Below are positions 1-9,596 of a stretch of 64,000 nucleotides of DNA, piece by piece (positions within the stretch are counted from its first letter, which is position 1; the number at the start of each line of letters is the position of its first letter). This DNA is from Romboutsia hominis. Lineage in GTDB: Bacteria > Bacillota > Clostridia > Peptostreptococcales > Peptostreptococcaceae. The stretch spans positions 2,395,565 through 2,459,564 of the forward strand of contig NZ_LN650648.1 in the NCBI RefSeq assembly GCF_900002575.1. Direction: 5' to 3'. The notes under the pieces are model-generated. The model saw only the letters and a program-made list of their open reading frames with translations. It had not been told where the DNA came from and searched no databases. Both the position numbers and the translations under genes were made by a program.

Positions 1-507
1 CCCTGGATTGTATATAAGCGCTTCATTGCTTCCATTTTTACACTTAAGTACCCAGTCTGGGTGTAATCTAGCTGGATTGTTACTTGCTAGTTTACTTAAG
101 TCTGTTCCGCTAGTTGTTACTCTATATGGATTAAACCATGCATGAAACTCCATACCTCTTTTATGTGCCTCATCTATTAAAAATGGTAATGGGTCATAAC
201 CTGGGTCTTTTCCTTGAGTACCTGTTAAATATTCTGACCAAGGATTTATATTTGATTTATAAATAGCATCTGCCTTTGGCCTAACTTGAACTACTACTGT
301 GTTTATTCCCACAGATTTTAGCTTATCTAATAATTCTATGTACTCTCTTTTTTGAGCAGTTTCATTATTTTTACTACTAGGCCAATCCATGTTGTAAACT
401 GTTGATATCCAAGCTGCTCTCATCTCTTTATCACTTGCTGATACATTGACAGTTGATGCTGATAGTATCATTAAAAAAGATACTATAAATGCTTTTAATT
501 TTTTCAT
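1..507 (-). CDS. GHL10-type glycosyl hydrolase-like protein, N-terminal part (cut by window edge)
   Basis: Reading the minus strand from the ATG at 507 gives 169 residues before the window ends, so the C-terminal part is missing. The first ~25 residues (MKKLKAFIVSFLMILSASTV...) form a signal peptide. The mature part opens with EMRAAWISTVYNMDWPS and continues with VVVQVRPKADAIYKS, NPWSEYL and AWFNPYRV, all typical of the GHL10 (DUF187) TIM-barrel glycosidase-like family. These are exported proteins thought to act on wall glycans, but the substrate is unknown. A GGGGG-containing ribosome binding site lies just upstream of the ATG. The gene is transcribed away from the NlpC/P60 gene, behind that gene's terminator. 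Family assignment is confident; function is inferred. Confidence 0.85.
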   Translation of the reverse strand, partial: MKKLKAFIVSFLMILSASTVNVSASDKEMRAAWISTVYNMDWPSSKNNETAQKREYIELLDKLKSVGINTVVVQVRPKADAIYKSNINPWSEYLTGTQGKDPGYDPLPFLIDEAHKRGMEFHAWFNPYRVTTSGTDLSKLASNNPARLHPDWVLKCKNGSNEALIYNPG

Positions 508-676
508 TTTTTCCCCCTATTATATAAAATCCAAATTTTAAACTTAATTTATAGTATATAGAAACACATTTATCCAGTCAATTTATATACTATGTCACAA
601 AAATTTCTATTGTTTTAAAATTTATTTACTATATTTATTTTAATTAATATTTTTATAGCTTATTTTTACTAAAAAA

Positions 677-714
677 GAGTATTCTATCAGAGCTTTAGCC
701 CTAATAAAATACCC
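677..714 (-). terminator. Rho-independent terminator of the NlpC/P60 gene
   Basis: As minus-strand RNA this folds into an ~18-bp hairpin using several G-U pairs and is followed by six T. The opposite-strand RNA would have A/C mismatches at those positions, so the terminator works in one direction only. It matches the end of the SH3b-NlpC/P60 gene. Confidence 0.75.
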
Positions 715-761
715 TAAAATTTTTTTGATATTATCTTTAGTTAATATAAGTTTATTATATT

Positions 762-1769
762 CTATAATACAGCTCTTGCTGTAAAGTAGTTTTTCGCATA
801 ATATCCAGAACTTATACTATCTATTCTAACATTCTGACCTGGCTTAGGAGAATGTATCATTTTCGAATTTCCTATATATATACCAACATGATTTATAGTC
901 TTTCCATTTGATGCAAAGAATACTAAATCACCTGGCTTTAAGTTAGCTTTGCTAACATATCTTCCAACAGTACCTTGAGATTTAGATGTTCTAGGTAATT
1001 TTACACCTGCACCATTTTTGTATACATATGATGTTAATCCTGAACAATCAAAGCTACTTGGGCCTTCTGCACCCCATACATATGGCTTTCCTAATTGCTT
1101 ATGAGCTAAATCTACTATTTTCTTAGCTTTATTATTATTTGTTACTTGATTATTTTGATTGTTGTTTTGGTTATTATTTGATTCTTGTATTTTTACATAA
1201 GATCCACTTACCCAACCTACTTGGCCGTTTGAAGTTTTTACTTTGTACCAACCATTACTGTGTTTTTCTTGTATATAAACACTATTTCCTGAGTATACCT
1301 TTGTTATAATCGAATTTGATGCTCCTGGTCCTGTTCTTACATTTAATGAATCGCAGTTATATACCACTCCATTTTTATTTATAGCTTGAGTAGGTTGGCT
1401 GCTAGCTACACTACTACCTTGGTTATTATTTGATGCTAATCTTATATAAGCACCACTAACCCAACCTATTTGACCATTTGGAGTCTTTATTTTATACCAT
1501 CCATTGCTATTTTTCTCTTGTATCTCAACAGTGTTTCCTGAGTATACCTTTGTTATAATAGAATTTGATGTTCCTGGTCCTTTTCTTACATTTAATGAAC
1601 CACAGTTGTATACTGTTCCTTTTTGTATAGTACTTTTTATATATGATTGGCTTGATGCTGTATCAGCATAAGCTTCTTGATTATTAGCAGTTATAAGTAA
1701 GCTACCTGAAAGTATCATCATACTTGTAGCCTTTGTTATTAAATTTCTCTTCTCTTTTCTTATCCCCAT
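762..1769 (-). CDS. Secreted SH3b-SH3b-NlpC/P60 peptidoglycan endopeptidase
   Basis: 335-residue exported cell-wall hydrolase. A signal peptide covers about residues 1-36 (ends near EAYA). Two bacterial SH3 domains follow (about 48-112 and 134-195), each with LNVRxGPGxSNSIITKVYSG and a VGWVSG-type end. An Asn/Gln-rich linker (198-213) leads to the NlpC/P60 domain (215-335). The catalytic cysteine sits in FDCSGLTSYVY (Cys242), the catalytic histidine in NHVGIYIGN (His294) and a third polar residue in MIHSP (His306). Such enzymes cut the gamma-D-Glu to diamino-acid bond in stem peptides. The two SH3 copies are also very similar at DNA level, so they arose by internal duplication. It is monocistronic, with its own terminator. 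Confidence 0.93.
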   Translation of the reverse strand: MGIRKEKRNLITKATSMMILSGSLLITANNQEAYADTASSQSYIKSTIQKGTVYNCGSLNVRKGPGTSNSIITKVYSGNTVEIQEKNSNGWYKIKTPNGQIGWVSGAYIRLASNNNQGSSVASSQPTQAINKNGVVYNCDSLNVRTGPGASNSIITKVYSGNSVYIQEKHSNGWYKVKTSNGQVGWVSGSYVKIQESNNNQNNNQNNQVTNNNKAKKIVDLAHKQLGKPYVWGAEGPSSFDCSGLTSYVYKNGAGVKLPRTSKSQGTVGRYVSKANLKPGDLVFFASNGKTINHVGIYIGNSKMIHSPKPGQNVRIDSISSGYYAKNYFTARAVL

Positions 1770-1855
1770 AATTCACCCCTCATTATTTTTTATAAATTAA
1801 TTGTATCACTATTTTACATTTTTTTCAAATAAACGGTAACAATTTTGTTACTTTT

Positions 1856-3316
1856 TTATAATACATTTACTTCTTCTGGATTTTTATATGTTGATACTAG
1901 CTCTTTCATAGCCTCTTCTAATCCATCTTCATCTTCTTCTTTAACTAAATGATAAAGCTTGTCCAATCCTTCAAATAGCTGCATTGTATCAAACTCTATT
2001 CTACTTCCTATGAATATTTTTTTATGTCTTGTATCACTTAACCCTTCTTCTTCTAGTAAAAGTTCTTCATATAACTTTTCACCTGGTCTTAATCCTGTAA
2101 ACTTTATTTCAATATCTATATCTGGTTCTAGTCCGCTAAGCTTTATTAAGTTTTTAGCAAGGTCTAATATTTTTACTTGTTCTCCCATATCAAGTACAAA
2201 TATTTCTCCTCCTTTTGCCATACCACCTGCTTGTATAACAAGACCTACTGCTTCTTCTATTGTCATAAAGTATCTTATTATTTCTGGATGAGTTACAGTA
2301 ACTGGTCCGCCTTCTTCTATTTGTTTTTTGAATAATGGTATAACACTTCCATTACTTCCTAACACATTTCCAAATCTAACTGCAACAAACTCTGTATCAC
2401 TTTTTTCATCTAGAGTTTGTATTATCATCTCGGCAGCTCTTTTTGTAGCACCCATAATATTAGTTGGGTTTACTGCTTTATCTGTAGATATTAGTAAAAA
2501 TCTCTTAACATTATATTTACTAGCAAGCATAGCTACATTCAAAGTACCAAATATATTATTTTTTATAGCTTCTCCTTTACTAAATTCCATTAAAGGAACA
2601 TGCTTATGTGCTGCTGCATGAAATACTACATTTGGTCTGTACTTTTCAAATATTTTTTCCATTCTTTTTTCTTCTCTTACAGATGCTACTATTGCTTTTA
2701 CTTTTAAGGTATCTCCATAAGCTCTTAATAGCTCTTGTTGGATATTGTATAGGTTATTTTCGTATATATCTACTATTATAAGTTCTTTAGGTCTTAAACG
2801 AGATATTTGTCTACAAAGCTCTGAACCTATTGAACCTCCCCCTCCTGTAACTAATACAGTACTATCTTGTATATATTGACCCATTATCTTAAAATCTACT
2901 TCTATAGGTGTTCTTCCCAGTAAATCCGTTATATCTACATCTCTAACTTGTTTTATATCAACTTTTCCATCTATTATTTCATAAATCCCCGGTATTGTTT
3001 TTATTTTACATTCTGTATTTTTACAGATGTTCATTATTTCTTTTTTCTCTTTTTTTGATATATTTGCTATTGAAAATATAATTTCATCTATATTGTATTC
3101 TTCTATAACCTTATCTATATCATCCCTTGTTCCAACTATTTCTATATTATTAATTTTTTTGCCTATTTTAGATAAATCATCATCTATTATTGCTATAGCC
3201 TTTTTGTTTAATTGTGGATTTCTTTCTAGTTCATGTATTACCATCTCACCAGCACATCCTCCACCAATAATTAAGACTCTTGATATATTATCTTTTGATA
3301 AATTCATACTGCTCAA
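1856..3316 (-). CDS. CapD/FlaA1-like nucleoside-diphosphate-sugar 4,6-dehydratase (soluble short form)
   Basis: About 486 residues. An N-terminal Rossmann-like domain (GGGCAGE) is followed by an extended SDR domain with the nucleotide-binding GGGGSIGSELCRQI. Instead of the usual YxxxK catalytic pair it has NPTNIMGATKR, the Met-x3-Lys variant described for PglF/CapD-type UDP-GlcNAc 4,6-dehydratases. The N-terminal membrane helices of many CapD proteins are absent. It probably converts a UDP-HexNAc to a 4-keto-6-deoxy sugar for the wall polymer. Start choice: an upstream ATG at 3331 lies inside the ribosome binding site GGAGGGG. The TTG at 3316 has that site 5 nt upstream and is preferred; ATG 3307 is a less likely alternative. 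Last gene of the polysaccharide cluster, separated from it by a hairpin. Confidence 0.85.
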   Translation of the reverse strand: MSSMNLSKDNISRVLIIGGGCAGEMVIHELERNPQLNKKAIAIIDDDLSKIGKKINNIEIVGTRDDIDKVIEEYNIDEIIFSIANISKKEKKEIMNICKNTECKIKTIPGIYEIIDGKVDIKQVRDVDITDLLGRTPIEVDFKIMGQYIQDSTVLVTGGGGSIGSELCRQISRLRPKELIIVDIYENNLYNIQQELLRAYGDTLKVKAIVASVREEKRMEKIFEKYRPNVVFHAAAHKHVPLMEFSKGEAIKNNIFGTLNVAMLASKYNVKRFLLISTDKAVNPTNIMGATKRAAEMIIQTLDEKSDTEFVAVRFGNVLGSNGSVIPLFKKQIEEGGPVTVTHPEIIRYFMTIEEAVGLVIQAGGMAKGGEIFVLDMGEQVKILDLAKNLIKLSGLEPDIDIEIKFTGLRPGEKLYEELLLEEEGLSDTRHKKIFIGSRIEFDTMQLFEGLDKLYHLVKEEDEDGLEEAMKELVSTYKNPEEVNVL

Positions 3317-3363
3317 ATAAATCCCCTCCATACTACAAATTTTGCAAAGAAATTACAAAATAA

Positions 3364-3404
3364 GGCTTAGCCCCCTATAAACAGCGTTTATTTAAGACTA
3401 AGCC
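3364..3404 (-). terminator. Nested hairpin, probable terminator between glycosyltransferase and CapD-like gene
   Basis: Outer arms GGCTTAG (3364-3370) and CTAAGCC (3398-3404) enclose an inner hairpin ATAAAC/GTTTAT (3377-3382, 3386-3391). On the minus strand a T-rich stretch follows. It would end or attenuate the upstream operon before the CapD-like gene. Confidence 0.55.
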
Positions 3405-3448
3405 ACTAACTATGCTTATTATATCATTAATAATAAAAAATGTATAAT

Positions 3449-4537
3449 TTATTTAGATTTATTTAATATATTCTCATATATCTTAGCTATATCTCCAAAG
3501 TTTAGATTTATTTCGTAATTGTTTTTAACAAATTTGCGGCCTTCTTTTCCCATTTTTATTCTTAAATCTTCATCATTCATAAACTTTATTATAGCTTCCT
3601 TTATTTGTGTAGGGTTTTTAGGCTCAACTATAAATCCTGTTTTATTGTTGTCTAATGATTCAGGGTGTCCCCCTACATTAGTAACTATTACAGGAACTTC
3701 ACAAGCTTGAGATTCTATAGCTGCAACTCCAAATCCTTCTCTTAATGATGGGAATACTGTAACATCAAAAGATGAGAAAGTCTTAGCAATATTATCAGGT
3801 GCTATTCTCCCTAAAAATTCAACACTGTCTTCTAACTTTAATTCTTTAGTTAAATTTCTTAGGTTTTCTTCATTTTTTCCTGAACCACCTATTTTTAATG
3901 CTAGTTTTTTATTTGGATATTCATCTTTTAATTCTTTAAATGCTTTTATAAGATATTCTATTCCATACTTTTTCTCAAGGCTTTTTATTATTCCTATTGT
4001 AAATGTGTCATCTTTTTTAACATCTATAGGCTTAAATCTATCCATGTCTACACCAAAGAAAGTTACATCTACATGTTTGTTTGTGTATTTATTTGCTTCC
4101 TTTGCCATATCTCTACTATTTGAAAATATATAATCACATTTTCTAAAATTATGCTTTATAATTTGTTTTTGTATTATTCCATTGTTAGGGAAATCATATA
4201 TATCTGTTCCCCATACAGATATTATGTATGGATGATATCCTAAAAAACTTCCTATAAATCCATAGCTACTTGCATATTGTGCATGTAGTATATCTGGCTT
4301 TATCTCATGTACAAGCTTTTTAATTTCACCTATATACTTTATATAGCCTGATTTTTTTAATATACTTTCATTTCTTAATTCTTCTACATTAGCGCTAAAG
4401 TCATGTACCTTAACCCCATCTATTTTTCCACCATTTAAGGATATAACATGTATATTATATCCTCTTGTTTTAAAGTAATCACACCATTTAATAGTGTGTG
4501 GATTTGACCCATCTGCTAAGTAACATATAGTTTTCAT
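3449..4537 (-). CDS. GT4-type glycosyltransferase
   Basis: 362 residues with a GT-B fold. The N-terminal half carries the acceptor-domain signature around LHAQYASSYGFIG and SVWGTDIYDFP. The C-terminal half has the nucleotide-sugar binding E-x7-E motif EGFGVAAIESQ and GGHPESLDNNKTGFIVEP, which identify family GT4 (glycosyl transferases group 1). It is a retaining glycosyltransferase that would act at the inner face of the membrane in assembling the wall polymer. Donor and acceptor cannot be deduced. It lies 45 bp downstream of the UDP-glucose dehydrogenase gene in the same direction. Confidence 0.9.
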   Translation of the reverse strand: MKTICYLADGSNPHTIKWCDYFKTRGYNIHVISLNGGKIDGVKVHDFSANVEELRNESILKKSGYIKYIGEIKKLVHEIKPDILHAQYASSYGFIGSFLGYHPYIISVWGTDIYDFPNNGIIQKQIIKHNFRKCDYIFSNSRDMAKEANKYTNKHVDVTFFGVDMDRFKPIDVKKDDTFTIGIIKSLEKKYGIEYLIKAFKELKDEYPNKKLALKIGGSGKNEENLRNLTKELKLEDSVEFLGRIAPDNIAKTFSSFDVTVFPSLREGFGVAAIESQACEVPVIVTNVGGHPESLDNNKTGFIVEPKNPTQIKEAIIKFMNDEDLRIKMGKEGRKFVKNNYEINLNFGDIAKIYENILNKSK

Positions 4538-4582
4538 ATTATTTACCTTTCTTGATTTATACTAATATTAAAATATCTCTAC

Positions 4583-5878
4583 TTAACGACCTATAGAGTA
4601 GTATTCTATACCTAAGCTTTTCATATCTTCCATTTTGTAGCAATTTCTTCCATCAAGTATTAAAGGTTTATTCATTTTTTCTTTGTATTTAGATATATCA
4701 TAATTTAGAATATCTTTCCATTCAGTCATTATGAAACAAACATCTGCTTCTTCTATTGCTTCATCTATACTTGTAGAATAAGATATATTATCTTTAAATA
4801 TCTTCTTAGCATTTTCTATACCAACAGGGTCATAAGCTGTTATCTTGGCACCTCTTTCTAATAAATATTCAATATTTACTATAGATGGTGCTTCTCTTAA
4901 ATCATCTGTTCCTGGCTTAAATGTAAGACCTAATACAGCTACCTTTAGATTTTCAAAGTTATCAATTAACTCTGCTGATTTTTTTACTAATCTAAGTTTT
5001 TGAGCTTCATTTACTTCTATTGCAGCTTTAACAGTTTTTAGCTCATATCCATTATGAGTAGACAGCCAGTGAAGCGCTTTTGTATCTTTTGGAAAACAAG
5101 AACCACCATATCCTATACCAGCTTTTAAGAATTTATCTCCTATTCTTTCATCTAGGCTCATTCCTTTAGCTACATCTTCTATATTTGCTCCTACTATTTC
5201 ACAAAGGTTTGCTATATCATTCATAAAAGATATTTTAAGCGCTAAAAAGTCATTAGATGCATATTTTATCATTTCTGCACTATTTCTATTAGTGACTACT
5301 ATTGGTTGATTAAATGGACTATATACACTTTCTAATATGTCTTTAGCCCAGTCACTTTCTACACCTATTACTATTCTAGATGCATGTAAAGTATCTCTTA
5401 CAGCAGTTCCTTGTGCTAAAAACTCAGGATTTGATGCTACTTCTACTTTTACATTATTTTTTAAGTTATTTTTTATAAACTTTTCTATTTTTTCATTAGT
5501 CCCTATGGGAACTGTAGATTTTATAACTACTAAAGTGTCTTTTTTTATTGAGTTTGCAATTTGTTTAGATACCTTCTTTATATAATCTAAGTTTGCAGAG
5601 CCATCTCTTCTTTCTGGAGTTCCAACTGCTATCATTATTACATCGGCATCTTTATATGCTTCTTTGTAGTTAGTAGTATAATCTATTTTTCCTTCTTTAT
5701 AATTTTTCTTCATTAAACCTTCTAAGTCTTTTTCATATATTGGTGCTATACCTGACTTCATAAGATTTACCTTTTTTTCATCAACATCAACACATACTAC
5801 ATTTTCATGTCCTACTTCAGCTAGACATACTCCTGTCACTAAACCAACATATCCTGTTCCAGCTATTGCAATTTTCAT
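4583..5878 (-). CDS. ugd: UDP-glucose 6-dehydrogenase family protein
   Basis: 431 residues from the ATG at 5878. That ATG is preceded by GGAGGAG at good spacing and opens directly with the NAD-binding MKIAIAGTGYVGLVTGV; an in-frame ATG 23 codons upstream lacks such a site. The catalytic cysteine lies in GYGGSCFPKDTKAL, and the C-terminal UDP-binding domain shows LGLTFKPGTDDLREAPS. The enzyme oxidises UDP-glucose (less likely another UDP-hexose) to the uronic acid using two NAD+. This fits a polymer with uronic acid and uses the UDP-glucose made by GalU (51.7 kb). It sits centrally in the polysaccharide cluster. Confidence 0.9.
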   Translation of the reverse strand: MKIAIAGTGYVGLVTGVCLAEVGHENVVCVDVDEKKVNLMKSGIAPIYEKDLEGLMKKNYKEGKIDYTTNYKEAYKDADVIMIAVGTPERRDGSANLDYIKKVSKQIANSIKKDTLVVIKSTVPIGTNEKIEKFIKNNLKNNVKVEVASNPEFLAQGTAVRDTLHASRIVIGVESDWAKDILESVYSPFNQPIVVTNRNSAEMIKYASNDFLALKISFMNDIANLCEIVGANIEDVAKGMSLDERIGDKFLKAGIGYGGSCFPKDTKALHWLSTHNGYELKTVKAAIEVNEAQKLRLVKKSAELIDNFENLKVAVLGLTFKPGTDDLREAPSIVNIEYLLERGAKITAYDPVGIENAKKIFKDNISYSTSIDEAIEEADVCFIMTEWKDILNYDISKYKEKMNKPLILDGRNCYKMEDMKSLGIEYYSIGR

Positions 5879-5977
5879 GACTTTCTCCTCCAAAATGTAT
5901 ATAAAATTTCCTTCACTTAAATTTTGTTTAAGGGAGGAAAATTTCAAATTTCTTTATAAATATAATTTGTGTATATT

Positions 5978-6730
5978 TTATAATCTTTTCCTAATTGCAT
6001 TAATTACATAAAAACAAAATACATAAGAACTTTTAAGTACACTTAATTTTTCTACGTTTCTATAAGTATTCCATGTTCTTTTAAGTGCTTTTATTTTATT
6101 ACTTGATAAAGAATCTCCCACTAGCCTATAGTTTACTAAATCTTTTTCTATACCATAAGCATAATCTTGTGTTTTAAGTATTTGTAACCAAGTTGCCGTA
6201 TCTTGACCTCTTCTTACTAATGGCATACTAAACTCACCAACTATTTCTTTATCTATAACTACAGTTGAACATCCTATTATTGTATTTTTTAATAGTCCTT
6301 TGTAGTTTATTTTTTTAGGTGCCTTTGCAACCTTCTTTGTTAATCTCCCGTCTTCTTTCATATATCTATATGATGTAAATGTAAACCCTAATTTATTTTC
6401 TAGCATATATTCTATTTGTATTTTTAATTTTTCTGGTTGCCATATATCATCACTATCTACAAATGCAATAAATCTTCCTTTTGCATTTTTTATTCCTGTA
6501 TTTCTAGATACAGATGCTCCTGAGTTTTTCTCAAGCTTTATATATCTTATTCTGTCATCATTAGCTTGAAATTCTTTTATCATATCAGAAGATTTATCTT
6601 TTGAACAATCATCAACTAATACAAGTTCCCAATTCTTATATGTTTGGTTTTGTATCGATTTTATTGTATCACCTAGAAATCTTTCTGCATTATATACAGG
6701 AGTTATTATCGATACTAATGGTTCATTCAT
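5978..6730 (-). CDS. GT2 family glycosyltransferase
   Basis: 250 residues; GT-A domain beginning VSIITPVYNAERFLGDTIKSI, with LVDDCSKDKS and the metal-binding DSDD in RFIAFVDSDDIWQPEKL. Most similar in this window to the neighbouring 249-residue GT2 protein: both share the GCxTVVIDK and WNTYRN-/WNIYRN-type C-terminal parts, so they are tandem paralogues. Inverting glycosyltransferase for the wall polymer; sugar unknown. Confidence 0.9.
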   Translation of the reverse strand: MNEPLVSIITPVYNAERFLGDTIKSIQNQTYKNWELVLVDDCSKDKSSDMIKEFQANDDRIRYIKLEKNSGASVSRNTGIKNAKGRFIAFVDSDDIWQPEKLKIQIEYMLENKLGFTFTSYRYMKEDGRLTKKVAKAPKKINYKGLLKNTIIGCSTVVIDKEIVGEFSMPLVRRGQDTATWLQILKTQDYAYGIEKDLVNYRLVGDSLSSNKIKALKRTWNTYRNVEKLSVLKSSYVFCFYVINAIRKRL

Positions 6731-6790
6731 ATTTTATTTCTCCTCATATACTACATATATTATTTTTTTAAATATAATCTAATAAACACC

Positions 6791-7540
6791 CTAGCTTTTT
6801 TTGATTCCATTTATACTATAATTTACAAAGTAGTATATTGATTTATGTAGTGGTATCTTTTCTATGTTTCTATATATATTCCAAGTCCACATAGCTGATT
6901 TTATCTTGTTTCCACTAAGAGAAGTTAGTGATTTTCTATATTGTGCCAATACCTCATCCAATCCATAAGCTATATATCCTCTTTTTAATATTGATAACCA
7001 TAATACATAGTCTTCATGTCTAACGCCACTCATTTTTATATCAAAATTTAATTTAGATTTATCTATTACAACTGTTAGACAACCTAATACATTACCTTTT
7101 AATAATGTTTTATAATCTACACTTTTAGGAACTCTAACAACTTTATTTAGTTTTTGGTTCTCTTCATTTATAAGCTCATATGAAGTAAAAGATATTGCAC
7201 AATTTTTTTCTTTCATAAATCTTATTTGTTTTTCTAGTTTAGTTGTTTCCCATATATCATCGCTATCTAAGAACGCTATATACCTACCGCTTGCATTTTT
7301 TAAAGCTACATTTCTAGCATTAGATACACCTTTATTTTCACTTACTCTTATATATTTTATTCTTTCATCTTTTTTAGTATAAGATTTAACTATTTCAGGT
7401 GATTCATCTTTAGAACAATCATCTACTATTATCATTTCCCAATCTTCATAGGTTTGATTTAAAACAGATTCTATTGTATTTCTAATAAATTTTCCAGAAT
7501 TATACATGGGAGTAATTATAGATACTAAATTTTCTTTCAT
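6791..7540 (-). CDS. GT2 family glycosyltransferase (paralogue of its neighbour)
   Basis: 249 residues; starts VSIITPMYNSGKFIRNTIESV, then IIVDDCSKDES and the DxD region RYIAFLDSDDIWETTKL. Its C-terminal third (NVLGCLTVVIDKS ... TWNIYRNIEK) matches the adjacent gene closely, which indicates tandem duplication followed by specialisation, perhaps for two successive residues of one repeat unit. Same strand and close spacing as the rest of the cluster. Specificity not deducible. Confidence 0.9.
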   Translation of the reverse strand: MKENLVSIITPMYNSGKFIRNTIESVLNQTYEDWEMIIVDDCSKDESPEIVKSYTKKDERIKYIRVSENKGVSNARNVALKNASGRYIAFLDSDDIWETTKLEKQIRFMKEKNCAISFTSYELINEENQKLNKVVRVPKSVDYKTLLKGNVLGCLTVVIDKSKLNFDIKMSGVRHEDYVLWLSILKRGYIAYGLDEVLAQYRKSLTSLSGNKIKSAMWTWNIYRNIEKIPLHKSIYYFVNYSINGIKKS

Positions 7541-7564
7541 ATTACCGTCCTCATTATTTTTATA

Positions 7565-8743
7565 TTATTTATTCAACTTTTTTAATATGCACTCGTAAAT
7601 TCTACTACAGTTGTTATTGTCATTATATCTGAAAAACTTTTTTCTTGCATCTTTTTGACTTTCCTTAACTTTAAATCCACTTTCTATTAACTTTGTTAAT
7701 TCCTCAACTGCTTCGTCTTTATTATAAGCTACCGAACCAAACATTTCATTATCTAAATCTATATATGAATCTACTTCTTTTTTGTATTTTTCTACATCAA
7801 ACTGATAGAAAAGTATTGGTCTATCCATATACATAAAATCTATTGCTACTCCTGAATAGTCCGTTATATTTGCTATTGAAGATGTTATTTCATCTGCTAC
7901 AGTAACATCTTTATCTAAAAATATTATTCTCTTTCCTGTTATATTTTCTTTTATATCGTCTATAAACTCATGCATTAAATGATGCATATAAAACTTTATA
8001 TTTACATCGTTTTTTTCTAATACGTTATTTAATTTTTCATCATTTAAAAATAGCATTATATTTTTAAAGTATTCACTATCTGTAAATTTACCAGAATTAA
8101 ACTTTATCCAATCTCTCCATGTAGGCATGTATAAAATATCTTTTGTTTTGGCTTTTTCATTTAGTGGTAGATTGTCATGTCTTGCACTTCCTACTATACA
8201 AACAGCATCTTCATCCATTCCCCACTCATTTACCATAATATCTTTTTCAAATTGTGATATTGTTGTTGCCATATTATAGCTTTTCATTAAATCATCTATT
8301 ATCTTCTTAAACTTAGCGTTCATTGGCTTTCTCTTTTTAAAACTTATAGATCCATGATTTAAGAATACCTTAAATGTTTTTTTATGAAACCTATTTAATA
8401 TTGGAACTGCAAAATTATATGGAGCAATATCAGCTGAAGGAGCATGAGAAAATATTATTACTTGAGCATTATAGTAGTATAAATAATTCTCTATACTTCC
8501 TTTATTTAATGTTTTTCCTGGTATCTTACTCTTAGCTTTGCTATCTTCGTTTATAACCCAGTATATATCTATTTCCTTATGATTTTTTAGTATATATTCA
8601 TAAAGAAACTTTGAGTTATCATCGTATATATCTCCTGCATGTCCACCTACTAGCCAAATATTTTTATCTTTAAAACTAGACTTTTTAAATGGATATATTA
8701 TAGCAGCTAAGACCATATTTAATAATGTCTTTATTTTATTCAT
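7565..8743 (-). CDS. CDP-glycerol glycerophosphotransferase family protein (TagB/TagF type)
   Basis: 392 residues. The C-terminal two thirds carry the family marks: NHGSISFKKR, MPTWRDW, YMHHLMHEF and the late SSIANITDYSGVAIDFMYMDRPILFY region. N-terminal hydrophobic segment near residue 10 fits peripheral membrane attachment. Members move glycerol-phosphate or similar polyol phosphates from CDP-polyols to a teichoic-acid-like chain. Here it implies that the polymer carries phosphodiester-linked groups, as C. difficile PSII does, although the enzyme could be a divergent hexose-phosphate transferase. No CDP-glycerol synthesis gene is visible in the window. Confidence 0.85.
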   Translation of the reverse strand: MNKIKTLLNMVLAAIIYPFKKSSFKDKNIWLVGGHAGDIYDDNSKFLYEYILKNHKEIDIYWVINEDSKAKSKIPGKTLNKGSIENYLYYYNAQVIIFSHAPSADIAPYNFAVPILNRFHKKTFKVFLNHGSISFKKRKPMNAKFKKIIDDLMKSYNMATTISQFEKDIMVNEWGMDEDAVCIVGSARHDNLPLNEKAKTKDILYMPTWRDWIKFNSGKFTDSEYFKNIMLFLNDEKLNNVLEKNDVNIKFYMHHLMHEFIDDIKENITGKRIIFLDKDVTVADEITSSIANITDYSGVAIDFMYMDRPILFYQFDVEKYKKEVDSYIDLDNEMFGSVAYNKDEAVEELTKLIESGFKVKESQKDARKKFFRYNDNNNCSRIYECILKKLNK

Positions 8744-8756
8744 AAACTTGTCCTCA

Positions 8757-9596
8757 CTATAATTTATATTGCTTAAATCCTTCTATTCTCCCCTTAATTG
8801 TTGCATCATGGTAGTCTCTATCTTTATTTAATACTAATCCACCAATATTTCTTATTATCTTATAACCCATAACCTTTATGAATTTATAGTTTTTTCTATA
8901 AACTATTTCTTTTTTGCAAAGCGCTCCAAATCCTCTACCATAGTTGAAATCTCTTTTATACTTTTCTTTTGATTTAGAGTGCTTTTTAGCTGGATGGAAT
9001 ATTATATTTTGTCCAAAATATCTTCCCTTGTATCCTTTGCTTATTAAGTCTAGTACATAATCTATTTCTTCTCCAGAACCAAACTCTCCACCTACACCAA
9101 GTCTTTCATCAAACTTTGTATAATCATCTTCTTTAAAATTTATAAAGAATGTTATAGATGTTAAAGTATCCATTATATTTGTACTTGTTATTTCACATTC
9201 ACCATCATACATCTTTTTGAAATAATCAACTTTGTTAAAGTCCATAGTTTTGCAACTATATAATCTATATTCTTTATTTTCTTCGAAGAATTTTATTACC
9301 TTTTCTAAAGTATCATCTTCATAAACACAGTCATCATCAGGGAATCCTATAATTTGTCCTTTTGCCATATCTATCCCTATATTTCTATTTAGACTTAATC
9401 CTGGTTTATCACTCTTAACATACTTTATATCAAGATCATCAGTATAATTGTCTATTATTTCCTTTACCTTATCATTGTCATTTTGGTCTATTACTATTAG
9501 TTCAAATTTTTTGTACGTTTGTTTTTTTAAGCTATCCATTAATAAATATATTTCGTCATATCTATTTATTGTTGGCATTATTAATGATACTAACAT
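8757..9596 (-). CDS. GT2 family glycosyltransferase
   Basis: 279 residues; GT-A fold beginning VSLIMPTINRYDEIYLLMDSL, with VIDQNDN and the metal-binding region IIGFPDDDCVYEDD. Its start codon overlaps the stop codon of the upstream polymerase gene (TAATG). The ribosome binding site GGAGGAAA lies inside the last codons of that gene, which points to translational coupling. Role: one glycosyl transfer in the repeat unit of the wall polymer. Confidence 0.9.
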   Translation of the reverse strand: MLVSLIMPTINRYDEIYLLMDSLKKQTYKKFELIVIDQNDNDKVKEIIDNYTDDLDIKYVKSDKPGLSLNRNIGIDMAKGQIIGFPDDDCVYEDDTLEKVIKFFEENKEYRLYSCKTMDFNKVDYFKKMYDGECEITSTNIMDTLTSITFFINFKEDDYTKFDERLGVGGEFGSGEEIDYVLDLISKGYKGRYFGQNIIFHPAKKHSKSKEKYKRDFNYGRGFGALCKKEIVYRKNYKFIKVMGYKIIRNIGGLVLNKDRDYHDATIKGRIEGFKQYKL

